From: Sphingobium sp. 15-1
GTDB lineage: Bacteria; Pseudomonadota; Alphaproteobacteria; Sphingomonadales; Sphingomonadaceae
Length of the DNA stretch: 64,000 nt
Reading direction: 5' to 3'
Assembly: GCF_013375535.1 (NCBI RefSeq)
Contig: NZ_JABXJG010000001.1
Location: 1-64,000, forward strand
Part shown: piece by piece, positions 53,656-62,493 of the stretch
How the letters are laid out: every line of letters starts with the position of its first letter
Numbering within the stretch: position 1 is the stretch's first letter
Program-made: the position numbers and the translations under genes
The notes under the pieces: generated by a model
The model's input: only the letters and a program-made list of their open reading frames with translations
What the model was told of the DNA's origin: nothing
Database searches by the model: none

Positions 53656-54624
53656 ATGACCGAGCTTGAAGATTTCGCCGCCCGCCTGAAAACGCTGACC
53701 GAAGGGCGCGCCAGCGCGCCGCGGTTGAAGGACGGGATTATGACGTTGGCGCTGGACGTGGCGGGCCTGTCGTCCGATCAGCGCGACGCCGTGGCCGCCG
53801 CGATCCGCGAGGGCGCGCTGACCGTGCCAGGCGTCAGCGACGTGCGCATCGCCATGACCGCCGAGCGCAAGCCGCTGAAGATCATCGCTGTCGCTTCGGG
53901 CAAGGGCGGGGTCGGCAAATCGACCCTGTCGGCCAATCTGGCGGTCGCGCTCCAGCGGCTGGGGGTGAAGGTCGGGCTGGTCGACGCCGATATTTACGGC
54001 CCGTCGCAGGCGCGGCTGATGGCTAGCGAGGACCGGAAGCCGCAGGCCAAGGACAAGCAGCTCATCCCGGTGCAAAGCCCGCTGGGTATTCCGATGCTGT
54101 CCATGGGACATCTGGTCGAGCCGGGCAAAGCGCTGGCCTGGCGCGGGCCGATGGCGGGCAACGCGCTCGCCCAGTTGATCGAGGCGGACTGGGGCGATGC
54201 GGAGGTGCTGATCGTCGACATGCCGCCGGGCACCGGCGACGTGCAATTGTCGATGGTGCAGAAGCATAAGCCTGCCGGGGCCGTCATCGTTTCGACGCCG
54301 CAGGATCTGGCGCTGATCGACGCGACCCGCGCCGTCAGCCTGTTCGAGCAGACCCATGTGCCGATGATCGGGCTGGTCGAGAATATGGCGGGCTATGCCT
54401 GCCCCCATTGCGGGGAGTCGTCCGATCCCTTCGGTCAGGGCGGCGCGGAGGCGGCCGCCGGGGAGATGGGCATGCCGTTCCTTGGCCGGATACCGCTCGC
54501 CATCGACATTCGCCGCCGCTCCGACGCGGGCGATCCTCCAGCGGCGGGGGACGATGTGCATGGCGCCGCCTTCCGCGCGATTGCGGAGAAGGTGGTGGCG
54601 TGGCTGAGGGGCGGTGGGATTTAA
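53656..54624 (+). CDS. apbC: Mrp/ApbC-type Fe-S cluster carrier ATPase
   Basis: The 322-residue protein has an N-terminal MIP18-like region (TLALDVAGLSSDQRDAVAAA, then VPGVSDVRIAM), the deviant Walker A GKGGVGKST, DADIYGPSQ, DMPPGTGD and the C-terminal CPHC (Cys-x-x-Cys) that holds a bridging Fe-S cluster. It likely delivers Fe-S clusters to apoproteins. The ATG at 53656 is used; upstream sequence in the same frame is unconserved. It lies upstream of the CoA-binding protein and divergent from hflK. Confidence 0.95.
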   Translation: MTELEDFAARLKTLTEGRASAPRLKDGIMTLALDVAGLSSDQRDAVAAAIREGALTVPGVSDVRIAMTAERKPLKIIAVASGKGGVGKSTLSANLAVALQRLGVKVGLVDADIYGPSQARLMASEDRKPQAKDKQLIPVQSPLGIPMLSMGHLVEPGKALAWRGPMAGNALAQLIEADWGDAEVLIVDMPPGTGDVQLSMVQKHKPAGAVIVSTPQDLALIDATRAVSLFEQTHVPMIGLVENMAGYACPHCGESSDPFGQGGAEAAAGEMGMPFLGRIPLAIDIRRRSDAGDPPAAGDDVHGAAFRAIAEKVVAWLRGGGI

Positions 54625-54646
54625 GGGGCAGGTCTTTCCCCCAACT

Positions 54647-54675
54647 CGTCATGCTGAAACAAGTTCAGCATGACG
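54647..54675. repeat. Palindrome, CGTCATGCTGAA family, copy 2
   Basis: CGTCATGCTGAA (54647-54658) and TTCAGCATGACG (54664-54675) are perfect 12-bp arms around ACAAG. This is a short version of the 47601-47690 element. It lies 22 bp after the apbC stop and could act as its terminator-like hairpin, though no U-tract follows. Confidence 0.75.
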
Positions 54676-54795
54676 GGGGATGGGGCGTTGGTTCGGCTAC
54701 GACCGCCTGTGTTCGTCCCGCATCGTCATTTCAAGGGAACGGCTTGTGTCCCTCCCGCGTGCTTCCCATGTCCGAGGAATATGGAGGTCCGTTAC

Positions 54796-55230
54796 ATGCC
54801 GCTTACCGCTGCGCAGGATATTGCCGATCTGTTGAACGAAACCCGCACCATCGCGCTGGTCGGCATTTCCGACCGGCCCGACCGACCCAGCTATGGCGTC
54901 ATGAAGACCCTGCAGGACCACGGCTATCGCGTGCTGCCGGTCAATCCGCAGATCGCGGGCGAGCATGTCCATGGCGAGTTCGTCTGGGCGAGACTGTCCG
55001 ATATCGGCGTGCCGGTCGACATGGTCGACATCTTCCGCCGCAGCGAGGCCGCTGGGGACGCGGTGGACGATGCCATAGCCGCCGGCGCCAAGGCGGTATG
55101 GATGCAGTTGGCCGTGATCGATGATGCCGCGGCGGCCCGAGCGGAGGCGGCTGGTCTCAAAGTGGTGATGGACCGTTGTCCGGTGATCGAGATACGCCGT
55201 CTCCAGCTCCAGCCGGTCGACGCGCAATAG
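54796..55230 (+). CDS. CoA-binding-domain protein (YccU-like)
   Basis: The 144-residue protein has a Rossmann-type CoA-binding domain: RTIALVGISDRPDRPSYGV, then GYRVLPVNPQIAGEHVHGE, VDMVDIFRRSE and GAKAVWMQLAV. Function unknown; it resembles the small YccU-like proteins. The ATG at 54796 has GGAGG about 9 bases upstream. An in-frame ATG at 54781 starts inside that RBS. The palindrome at 54647-54675 separates it from apbC. Confidence 0.86.
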   Translation: MPLTAAQDIADLLNETRTIALVGISDRPDRPSYGVMKTLQDHGYRVLPVNPQIAGEHVHGEFVWARLSDIGVPVDMVDIFRRSEAAGDAVDDAIAAGAKAVWMQLAVIDDAAAARAEAAGLKVVMDRCPVIEIRRLQLQPVDAQ

Positions 55231-55269
55231 GGCTTTCCAGAGCTTCCAAGCCTCTTTATCAGCGGACTT

Positions 55270-57537
55270 ATGGGGCGCGCACCGCGGAAGCAGGGTCAGC
55301 AGACGGAAAAGGGTTTGAACCGGCGCACGCTGTTGATCGGCGGGGGCGCTGCGGCGGGGCTGTTGCTGGCATGGGCGGCGTGGCCGCGAGCCTATCGCCC
55401 CAATCTCAACACCGCGCCGGGCGAAACCGCCTTCAACGCCTTCCTCAAGATCGACCGGTCCGGTCAGGTCATCGTCATCGTGCCGCAGACGGAGATGGGG
55501 CAGGGGATCAGCACGCTTTTGCCGCAGATATTGGCGGACGAACTGGGCGCCGACTGGCGCACCGTGGGGGTGCAGAGCGCGCCTGTCAGCCCGCTTTACG
55601 CCAATAATCTGCTGGCGCGAGAATGGCTCGCCAATGACTGGAGCCGCTTGGCGGGCGAAGCAGGCGAATGGGCCATCGATCAATATGCCACGCGCAGCGC
55701 GCTGATGCTGACCGGCGCGGGCACGTCGATCCCGATGTTCCATCAGGCCTATCGCGAGGCGGGCGCGGCGGCGCGGGTGCTGTTGTGCAAGGCGGCGGCG
55801 GCGCGCTGGGACGTGGCGTGGGAAAGTTGCGACATCCAGAACGGCATGATTTCCGATGGCGGGCAGCGCAAGCTGAAGCTGGGCGAGGTGGTGGAGGATG
55901 CCGCGACCTACGACCTTCCGGACATTTTGCCTTTCCGTCAGGCGGATGTGGACCGGCTGGCGGGGCAGGAGCTTCCCCGGCTCGACACGCCGTCCAAGAT
56001 CGACGGCAGCCATAATTTCGCCGCCGACATCCGCCTGCCCGACATGGTCTTCGCCTCCATCCGGCAGGGGCCGATCGGGGACGCGGTGCTGAAAAGCGTC
56101 GATGAGGGCGCGGCGAAATCCGTCACCGGTTTCCTGAAGCTGGTCCGGCATGAGCGTTGGGTGGCGGTGGTCGCCAGCAACTGGTGGGCGGCGAACAAGG
56201 CGCTGGACCTGGCCGATCCTGTGTTCGAGCTGTCCGGCAGGCCTGTGGACAGCGCCGGGATGGAGGCGGCGCTGGAGCAGGCCTTTTCCGGCTCCGGCGA
56301 GCGGCTCTATGCGCGGGGCGATTTGAAGCCGCTGTTCGAGGACGCGACCATCCTTGCCAGCGAATATCGGGTGCGGCCCGGCCTGCATCTGGCGCTGGAG
56401 CCGATGAGCGCCACGGCGCGGATCAGCGAAGACGGCGCGGAAGTCTGGATGGCGACGCAGGCGCCCGGCCTGGCCCGCGCCGCCATCGCCAGCGCGCTGG
56501 GGCTGTCGGCGGAGGCAGTGACGCTCTATCCGCTGCATGCTGGCGGGGGCTATGGCCGCCATATGGAGTTCGGGGCGGGCGTGCAGGCGGCGCTTCTTTC
56601 CCGCGCAATGGGGCGGCCGGTGCAACTGCTCTGGTCGCGGCTGGAGGATGTGATCCAGGACCGGCCCAGCGCCCCGGCCCATGCGCGCATGGCGGGCAAG
56701 CTGGGTCGCAACGGCGCGATCGAAGGCTGGTCCGCGAAGGTCGCCGCCCCTTGCGCGATGACCCAGACATGGGCGCGCATCGCCCGTGGCAAGCTGCCGC
56801 ATGAGGCCAGCGCCGAAGCTGCGGGCGTTTCGACCCGGCTGGCGGTGGCGGGCATGGAGCTGCCCTATGCCGTGCCCAATTGGGCCGTGGATCATTTCCC
56901 CGCCGATGTCGGCCTGCCCTTGGGGTTCGCGCGGGGCAACGCGCATCTGCACGGCGCCTTCTTCACCGAAAGTTTCATAGACGAGCTGGCGCATCAGGCG
57001 CAGATGGAGGCGATGTCCTTTCGTATCCAGATGCTGGGCGGCAATCCCCGGCTGGCGCATTGCCTGACCACGGTGGGCGCCATGGGCGGCTGGCAGGGCG
57101 GCATCGAGGGAAGTGGGCAGGGGCTGGCCGCGCATGTCATGAACGGCGCCTTCATTGCGATCATGGTGGAGGCGGGCATCATCGAAGGCAAGTTGCAGGT
57201 CGGGCGGATCGTCGCCGCCGTCGATGGTGGGGAGCAGGTCAATCCCGACATCGCCCGGCAGCAGATCGAAAGCGGCCTGATCCATGGCTTGGCGCTCGCC
57301 ATGGGGGCGTCCGTGCCCTATGCGAAGGGCATGCCCACGCGGGCGATATTGGGCCGCATGGGTTTGCCACGTCTGGGGGATGTCGGGGAAGTGACCGTGG
57401 AACTGATCCGCAGCACCGCGCCGCCCGCCGGACTGACCGATCTGGGCGCGCCGCTGGTGGCGCCCGCGGTCGCCAATGCGCTGTTCACCACTACCGGGCG
57501 GCGCTTCCGCAGCCTGCCCTTGCTGATGGAAGGGTGA
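55270..57537 (+). CDS. Molybdopterin-binding subunit of a xanthine-dehydrogenase-family enzyme (IorB-like), orphan
   Basis: The 755-residue protein has a twin-arginine signal (NRRTLLIGGGAAAGLLLAWA, about residues 17-36) and two molybdopterin-binding halves: PQTEMGQGISTLLPQILAD near the N-terminus, HAGGGYGRHMEFG mid-protein and SFIDELAH near residue 570. It resembles isoquinoline 1-oxidoreductase large subunits. These normally pair with a small 2Fe-2S subunit, which is absent nearby. In the C-terminal segment where relatives have GVGE, the sequence reads GLTDLGAPLVAPAV, so the catalytic Glu appears to be Asp 724. Confidence 0.9.
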   Translation: MGRAPRKQGQQTEKGLNRRTLLIGGGAAAGLLLAWAAWPRAYRPNLNTAPGETAFNAFLKIDRSGQVIVIVPQTEMGQGISTLLPQILADELGADWRTVGVQSAPVSPLYANNLLAREWLANDWSRLAGEAGEWAIDQYATRSALMLTGAGTSIPMFHQAYREAGAAARVLLCKAAAARWDVAWESCDIQNGMISDGGQRKLKLGEVVEDAATYDLPDILPFRQADVDRLAGQELPRLDTPSKIDGSHNFAADIRLPDMVFASIRQGPIGDAVLKSVDEGAAKSVTGFLKLVRHERWVAVVASNWWAANKALDLADPVFELSGRPVDSAGMEAALEQAFSGSGERLYARGDLKPLFEDATILASEYRVRPGLHLALEPMSATARISEDGAEVWMATQAPGLARAAIASALGLSAEAVTLYPLHAGGGYGRHMEFGAGVQAALLSRAMGRPVQLLWSRLEDVIQDRPSAPAHARMAGKLGRNGAIEGWSAKVAAPCAMTQTWARIARGKLPHEASAEAAGVSTRLAVAGMELPYAVPNWAVDHFPADVGLPLGFARGNAHLHGAFFTESFIDELAHQAQMEAMSFRIQMLGGNPRLAHCLTTVGAMGGWQGGIEGSGQGLAAHVMNGAFIAIMVEAGIIEGKLQVGRIVAAVDGGEQVNPDIARQQIESGLIHGLALAMGASVPYAKGMPTRAILGRMGLPRLGDVGEVTVELIRSTAPPAGLTDLGAPLVAPAVANALFTTTGRRFRSLPLLMEG

Positions 57538-57542
57538 AGGCG

Positions 57543-58514
57543 ATGGGCAGGATCGGTATCCTTATCATCAATCTCGGCACGCCGGACGGGCCCGATCCGG
57601 CGTCGGTGCGGCGTTATCTGGCCGAATTCCTGTCCGACCCGCGGGTGGTGGAGATTCCGCAACTGCTCTGGCAGCCGATATTGCGCGGCCCGATCCTGCT
57701 GACCCGGCCGAAGAAATCAGCCCATGCCTATCGCCAGGTGTGGATGAAGGAGGGATCGCCGCTCGCCGTCTACACCCGCGACACGGCGCGGGGATTGCAG
57801 GAAAGGCTGGGATCTGCCGCGATGGTGGATTGGGCCATGCGCTATGGCAATCCCTCCATCGGCGCGCGGCTGGCGGCGATGACGGCGGCGGGGTGCGACC
57901 GCATATTGCTGGCGCCGCTCTATCCCCAATATTGCGCGGCGACGACGGCCACCGCGCTCGACGCCGCTTATGCGGCGCTGGGCAAGATGCGGTCGCAGCC
58001 GGCGGTCCGCACCCTGCCGCCTTATTACGCCGATCCTGCTTATATAGAGGCCCTGCGTGCATCGACGCAGGCGCAGCTCGCCGCGCTGGATTTCGCGCCC
58101 GACCTGTTGATCGCCAGTTTCCATGGCATGCCGGAGCGGACGCGGCAATTGGGCGACCCTTATCGCGACCAATGCGTGGAGAGTGCGCGCCTGCTGGGCG
58201 AGGCTCTGGGGCGCGAGGTGCGGGTCACGTTTCAATCGCGTTTCGGTCGCGCGAAATGGCTGGGTCCGGCGACCGATGCGGTGCTGCGTCAGCTCCCCTC
58301 CGAAGGTGTCGGAAATGTTGCTGTCCTGACCCCCGGATTCTCGGCGGATTGCCTGGAAACCCTAGAGGAAATCGCCCTGCGCGGCAAAGAGGATTTTATC
58401 GCTTCCGGTGGTAATAATTTTGTCCATTTGAGTTGTTTGAACGCGTCTGCGGACGCTATGAACCTATATGTGAATCTGGCCCGGCGCGAACTGGCCGGTT
58501 GGTTGGAGAGGTAA
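57543..58514 (+). CDS. hemH: Ferrochelatase
   Basis: HemH inserts Fe(II) into protoporphyrin IX, the last step of haem synthesis. The 323-residue protein has INLGTPDGPDPASVRRYLAEF at the N-terminus, ASFHGMPERT with the active-site His, and LTPGFSADCLETLEEI with the conserved Glu. The length is normal. It begins 5 bp after the molybdopterin-subunit gene, so the two are probably cotranscribed, although no functional tie is evident. Confidence 0.97.
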   Translation: MGRIGILIINLGTPDGPDPASVRRYLAEFLSDPRVVEIPQLLWQPILRGPILLTRPKKSAHAYRQVWMKEGSPLAVYTRDTARGLQERLGSAAMVDWAMRYGNPSIGARLAAMTAAGCDRILLAPLYPQYCAATTATALDAAYAALGKMRSQPAVRTLPPYYADPAYIEALRASTQAQLAALDFAPDLLIASFHGMPERTRQLGDPYRDQCVESARLLGEALGREVRVTFQSRFGRAKWLGPATDAVLRQLPSEGVGNVAVLTPGFSADCLETLEEIALRGKEDFIASGGNNFVHLSCLNASADAMNLYVNLARRELAGWLER

Positions 58515-58550
58515 GTTTCGTCCCGTCATTTTTTGCTGAGGAGAGCCACT

Positions 58551-59273
58551 ATGAGCAAGGTTGCAGTCGTCACGGGCGGAACGCGTGGAATTGGCGAGGC
58601 GATCAGCCTGGCGCTCAGGGAGATGGGGTTCACGGTCGCCGCCAATTATGCGGGCAATGACGCAAAGGCGCAGGCCTTTTCGGACAAGACGGGGATCGCA
58701 TCCTTCAAATGGGATGTGGGCGATCACCAGGCCTGTCTGGACGGTTGCGCACAGGTGGCTGAAGCGCTCGGCCCGATCGATGTCGTCGTCAACAATGCGG
58801 GCATCACGCGGGACGGCGTGCTGGCGAAGATGAGCTTCGACGACTGGAACGAAGTGATGCGCATCAATCTGGGCGGTTGCTTCAACATGGCGAAGGCGAC
58901 CTTCGGCGGGATGCGGGAGCGTGGTTGGGGCCGTTTCGTCAATATCGGATCAATCAACGGGCAGGCGGGCCAATATGGCCAGGTCAATTATGCCGCCGCC
59001 AAGTCGGGCATTCATGGTTTCACCAAGGCGCTGGCGCAGGAGGGCGCGAAATATGGCGTCACCGTCAACGCCATCGCGCCCGGCTATATCGACACCGACA
59101 TGGTCGCCGCCGTTCCTCCGGCCGTGCTGGAGAAGATCGTCGCCAAGATTCCGGTGGGCCGTCTGGGCCATGCCGATGAAATCGCGCGCGGCGTGGCCTT
59201 CTTCTGCAGCGAGGATGGCGGCTTCGTGACCGGCAGCACGCTGTCGATCAACGGCGGGCAGCATATGTACTGA
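58551..59273 (+). CDS. phbB: Acetoacetyl-CoA reductase (SDR family)
   Basis: PhbB reduces acetoacetyl-CoA to (R)-3-hydroxybutyryl-CoA for polyhydroxybutyrate. The 240-residue short-chain dehydrogenase has VTGGTRGIG (cofactor-binding), NNAGITRDG, the active-site Ser (IGSINGQAG) and YAAAK. The ATG at 58551 is preceded by GAGGAGAGCC. No phaA or phaC is adjacent in the window, so a broader 3-oxoacyl reductase role is possible. The stop overlaps the next ATG by one base (TGATG). Confidence 0.9.
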   Translation: MSKVAVVTGGTRGIGEAISLALREMGFTVAANYAGNDAKAQAFSDKTGIASFKWDVGDHQACLDGCAQVAEALGPIDVVVNNAGITRDGVLAKMSFDDWNEVMRINLGGCFNMAKATFGGMRERGWGRFVNIGSINGQAGQYGQVNYAAAKSGIHGFTKALAQEGAKYGVTVNAIAPGYIDTDMVAAVPPAVLEKIVAKIPVGRLGHADEIARGVAFFCSEDGGFVTGSTLSINGGQHMY

Positions 59274-59548
59274 TGGAGGAAGAGGGCGCTTCCGATGACG
59301 CCTCGGCGTTGGCGGGATCGCCCTTCGCTCCGCCCATCAAGCGCAGCGTGACCATTGCGGGCCATCAGACCGCGATCAGTCTGGAACCGATCTTCTGGCA
59401 AGCCCTCCGTGCGGTCGCCGCGCGGGAGGGCTTGCCTGTCAATGCGCTGATCGCGCGCATCGACGTCGCGCGCATGGCGGCGGCCGATCCCCCCAATCTG
59501 GCGAGCGCTATAAGATGCTGGCTTTTCAGGGATAATATGCAGCCATGA
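59273..59548 (+). CDS. Small ribbon-helix-helix-domain protein
   Basis: The 91-residue product has a stretch typical of small RHH proteins of sphingomonads (KRSVTIAGHQTAISLEPIFW, then QALRAVAAREGLPVNALIARI). It is likely DNA-binding, though a target is not evident. It overlaps phbB by one base, implying coupled translation. A Fur-like operator region follows, 11 to 50 bp downstream. Confidence 0.75.
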   Translation: MEEEGASDDASALAGSPFAPPIKRSVTIAGHQTAISLEPIFWQALRAVAAREGLPVNALIARIDVARMAAADPPNLASAIRCWLFRDNMQP

Positions 59549-59559
59549 GATAATAATTA

Positions 59560-59600
59560 TTCGCAATAGCATTGACTATGCGAACGAGTCGCAATAGCAG
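59560..59600 (+). promoter_or_regulatory. Fur-like operator and promoter of the siderophore receptor
   Basis: TTCGCAATAG (59560-59569) and TGCGAACGAGTCGCA (59579-59593; arms TGCGA/TCGCA) flank TTGACT (59572-59577), a -35-like hexamer followed 17 bases later by TAGCAG. The same arrangement occurs at 63289-63330 and a single dyad at 62424-62442. Repression by Fur or a similar iron regulator is inferred. Confidence 0.6.
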
Positions 59601-59633
59601 AAGCCCCAAGGTTCAAAAAGGGGTTCTGTTTTC

Positions 59634-62222
59634 ATGTCCAAAGCAATGTCACGTCCTTCCTTCCTGGCGCTGAGTTGCGTCGGCGCGATGGCCTTCGCCT
59701 CCACCGCCCATGCGCAAAATGCTACGCAGGACGGCGCGCAGGGCGCCAAGCTCGGCGGGATGACGGTCACCGACACGGCGATCGACGAGTCACCGATCAA
59801 GGTCGAGAAGGCGGAATCGCCCAAATATACCCGGCCGCTGCTGGACACGCCGCAGACCATCATGGTGATCGGCAAGGAAACCATCCAGCAGCAGAATTTG
59901 CTGACGCTGCGCGAAGTCCTGTCCACCGTGCCCGGCATCACCTTCGGCGCGGGCGAGGGTGGCTTCGGCTATGGCGACCGCATCATCCTGCGCGGCCAGG
60001 ACGCCAAGAACGACGTCACGGTCGACGGCGTGCGCTCCGGCGCGTTCCTGAACCGCAACGAAGTCTATAATATCGAGCAGGTCGAAGTCACCAACGGCGC
60101 CAATTCGGTCATGAACGGCGGTGGTTCGGTCGCGGGCACGATCAATCTGGTGACGAAGCGTCCGCTGGCCGATGATCAGACCATTTTGAATGCAGGCATC
60201 GGCACCGACAACTATTATCGCGCGACCATCGATACCAACAAGCGGGTCAACGATCTGATCGCTGTGCGCCTCAACGTCGTCTACCACAGGAACGACGTAC
60301 CGGGCCGCGATGTCGAGGATTATGAACGCTGGGGCATCGCGCCCGCCATTACCATCGGTATCGACGGGCCGACCAGCCTGACACTCCAGGGCGAATATCT
60401 GGATGACAAGGCAATGCCGCAATATGGCATTCGTTACTTCCCGGCGATGGGTGGCATCGTCAAGGACTTCGATCGGTCGGGCTATTATGGTTTCGCCAAT
60501 CTCGACCATCAGGACAGCAAGACCAAGTCGCTTCAGGCGATCTTCAGCCATGCCTTCAGCGACACGGTCAAGATTCGCAACCTGACGCGCTACGAACATA
60601 TCCGCCAGGACACGGTGACCAGCCAGCCGAACGGCGTCTTCTGCCTCGACAACGGCACGGCGGGCGGCTTCAATCCCGATACCGGCGGCGCGTGTACGCT
60701 GCGCGTCGGATCGACCGCCGCAGGGCAGACGCTCACCATTCCGGTCGGCTATTATGTCCCGACCGGCGGTCGCGGCAACCAGCGCTTCATCACCAATGAG
60801 ACCGCCTATGACCAGATCGACCTGAGCGCCGATTTCGACACCGGCGGCATCGGCCATACGCTGGTCGTCGGCGGCTCGGCCTTGTGGGAGCGCTACGATC
60901 AGTTGCAGGGCAGCATCGGCCGCACCGCCACCGGTTTCGATCCCTATGCCGCGCCGTTCAGCGCACCGGCCAGCGGCAATGGCACGGCCACAGCGACCTA
61001 TAGCGCCGGGAGCAGCCTTGGCTTCTACCTTCCGCTCGTCAACATAGCCGATCCGTCTTCGGGCATCGTCGGCCCGGCCGCCACCAGCGGCCTGGCGCGC
61101 GTCTATGGCAGCAACGCTTATGTCGGCCCGGTCAACTTCATCCTCGGCGCGCACAATGTTGGCGAGCAGACCAGCTATGCCGCCTATCTGTTCGATACGA
61201 TGAAGTTCACCGACTGGTTCGAGATCAACGGCGGCCTTCGCTACGAGAGGGTGAAGGGCTTCAACCGGACCTTCAGCTATGTGACCGCGCCGGGCGCCAC
61301 GCTGGGCCAATTGTCGGTGCCGGCGGCGGGAGCGACCAATCCCACCTATTTGAAGGTGGAGGATAATCTCTTCTCCTTCCGCGTCGGCGCGGTCGTGAAA
61401 CCGACCCCGAACACCAGCCTCTATGTCGCCTATGGCAACAGCAAGTTGCCCTCCAAATCCTCGGTCGACGGAAGCTGCACGGCAGACAACGCATCGGGCG
61501 GCAGCGGCACCTGCAACGTCAAACCGGAAACGACCAAGAATTACGAGATTGGCGCCAAGGCGGACCTGTTCGAAAAGAAGCTGCTGCTGACCCTGGCCCT
61601 GTTCCGCAACGACCGCGACCAGATCAAGGTGGTGTCGGGCGATCCGACCCTGCCCGATCAGGCGACGGATGGCTTCCAGCGGGTGGAGGGCGTGTCCTTC
61701 GGCGCGTCCGGCAACATCACCAGCAACTGGACGATCTCCGCCAACTACATGTACCTCAAGAGCAGGATCAAGCAGGGCGTTTCAGACTATTGCCTCGCCC
61801 ACCCCGGCGCGACCGATCCGGCGGCAGGCACTTGCGCCAACAGCGCCGCCTTCCCCGATCCGACGGCGGGCTATGCGCTCACCAACACGCCCAAACATTC
61901 GGGCAGCCTGTTCACCACCTACCGCTTCGGCTTCGGTCTGGAACTGGGCTATGGCCTGACCTATCAGGGCAGCTTCCTGCTCAACCAGCCGACTCTCGCC
62001 CAGTTGGTCGCCAACAGCTATGTCGGCTATCGGGTGCCGAGCTACACCATTCACCGCTTCATGGCCTCCTATCCGATCACGGAGAATCTGAAGGCGCAGG
62101 TGAATGTGCAGAACTTCACCAATGAGAAATATGTGACGACGGTGCGCAACAACACCAACAATAGTTGGGCACAGCCGGCCCCGACCCGGTCGGCGGTGTT
62201 CAGCCTCAACTATATGTTCTGA
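59634..62222 (+). CDS. TonB-dependent siderophore receptor
   Basis: The 862-residue receptor has a signal peptide (SFLALSCVGAMAFASTAHAQ), a TonB-box-like GGMTVTDTAI, and a plug with LREVLSTVPGITFGAGEGG, GDRIILRGQDAKNDVTVDGV, IEQVEVTNGANSVMNGGGSV and AGTINLVTKRP. This is the catecholate-type siderophore receptor pattern (Fiu/CirA-like). The barrel ends with a normal aromatic strand (AVFSLNYMF). The specific siderophore is unknown. It is the first gene of the Fur-like cluster, and a clear terminator hairpin follows. Confidence 0.93.
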   Translation: MSKAMSRPSFLALSCVGAMAFASTAHAQNATQDGAQGAKLGGMTVTDTAIDESPIKVEKAESPKYTRPLLDTPQTIMVIGKETIQQQNLLTLREVLSTVPGITFGAGEGGFGYGDRIILRGQDAKNDVTVDGVRSGAFLNRNEVYNIEQVEVTNGANSVMNGGGSVAGTINLVTKRPLADDQTILNAGIGTDNYYRATIDTNKRVNDLIAVRLNVVYHRNDVPGRDVEDYERWGIAPAITIGIDGPTSLTLQGEYLDDKAMPQYGIRYFPAMGGIVKDFDRSGYYGFANLDHQDSKTKSLQAIFSHAFSDTVKIRNLTRYEHIRQDTVTSQPNGVFCLDNGTAGGFNPDTGGACTLRVGSTAAGQTLTIPVGYYVPTGGRGNQRFITNETAYDQIDLSADFDTGGIGHTLVVGGSALWERYDQLQGSIGRTATGFDPYAAPFSAPASGNGTATATYSAGSSLGFYLPLVNIADPSSGIVGPAATSGLARVYGSNAYVGPVNFILGAHNVGEQTSYAAYLFDTMKFTDWFEINGGLRYERVKGFNRTFSYVTAPGATLGQLSVPAAGATNPTYLKVEDNLFSFRVGAVVKPTPNTSLYVAYGNSKLPSKSSVDGSCTADNASGGSGTCNVKPETTKNYEIGAKADLFEKKLLLTLALFRNDRDQIKVVSGDPTLPDQATDGFQRVEGVSFGASGNITSNWTISANYMYLKSRIKQGVSDYCLAHPGATDPAAGTCANSAAFPDPTAGYALTNTPKHSGSLFTTYRFGFGLELGYGLTYQGSFLLNQPTLAQLVANSYVGYRVPSYTIHRFMASYPITENLKAQVNVQNFTNEKYVTTVRNNTNNSWAQPAPTRSAVFSLNYMF

Positions 62223-62229
62223 CCGGTCC

Positions 62230-62280
62230 AGGGCATGTTCGATTTGCTGAACCGGAACATGCCCTGATGGTCTTTTGTTT
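62230..62280 (+). terminator. Rho-independent terminator of the siderophore receptor gene
   Basis: AGGGCATGTTC (62230-62240) and GAACATGCCCT (62255-62265) are perfect 11-base arms around a 14-base loop, followed by TCTTTTGTTTT. It starts 8 bp after the receptor stop codon. Confidence 0.8.
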
Positions 62281-62423
62281 TCCGCGATTTCCTGACGGTC
62301 AGATGGTCCGGCTTGAAATCGCTTCGGTCCCCCCGGCACTCGTCCCTTGCCGGGGGAAACGGGCGGGCGGCGATGCACTCCTCTCCTCCTCGGGTCGCCG
62401 CCCGTCCGGTCCCTTCTTAAAGG

Positions 62424-62442
62424 TGCGATTGATTCGCATTAG
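62424..62442 (+). promoter_or_regulatory. Fur-like operator upstream of tonB
   Basis: TGCGATTGATTCGCATTAG contains perfect TGCGA/TCGCA arms around TTGAT and resembles the operator sites at 59579 and 63309. It lies 52 bp before the tonB start. Confidence 0.6.
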
Positions 62443-62493
62443 AGTTCTCGTTATGACCGGGCCTTCCCGGCACGGCCGCAAAGGGGATCTGGC

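Noticed and set aside
54697-57285. A minus-strand open frame of 862 codons opposite the CoA-binding and molybdopterin genes
   Set aside because: It spans two genes on the opposite strand, which a real gene would not do, and has shadow-type composition.
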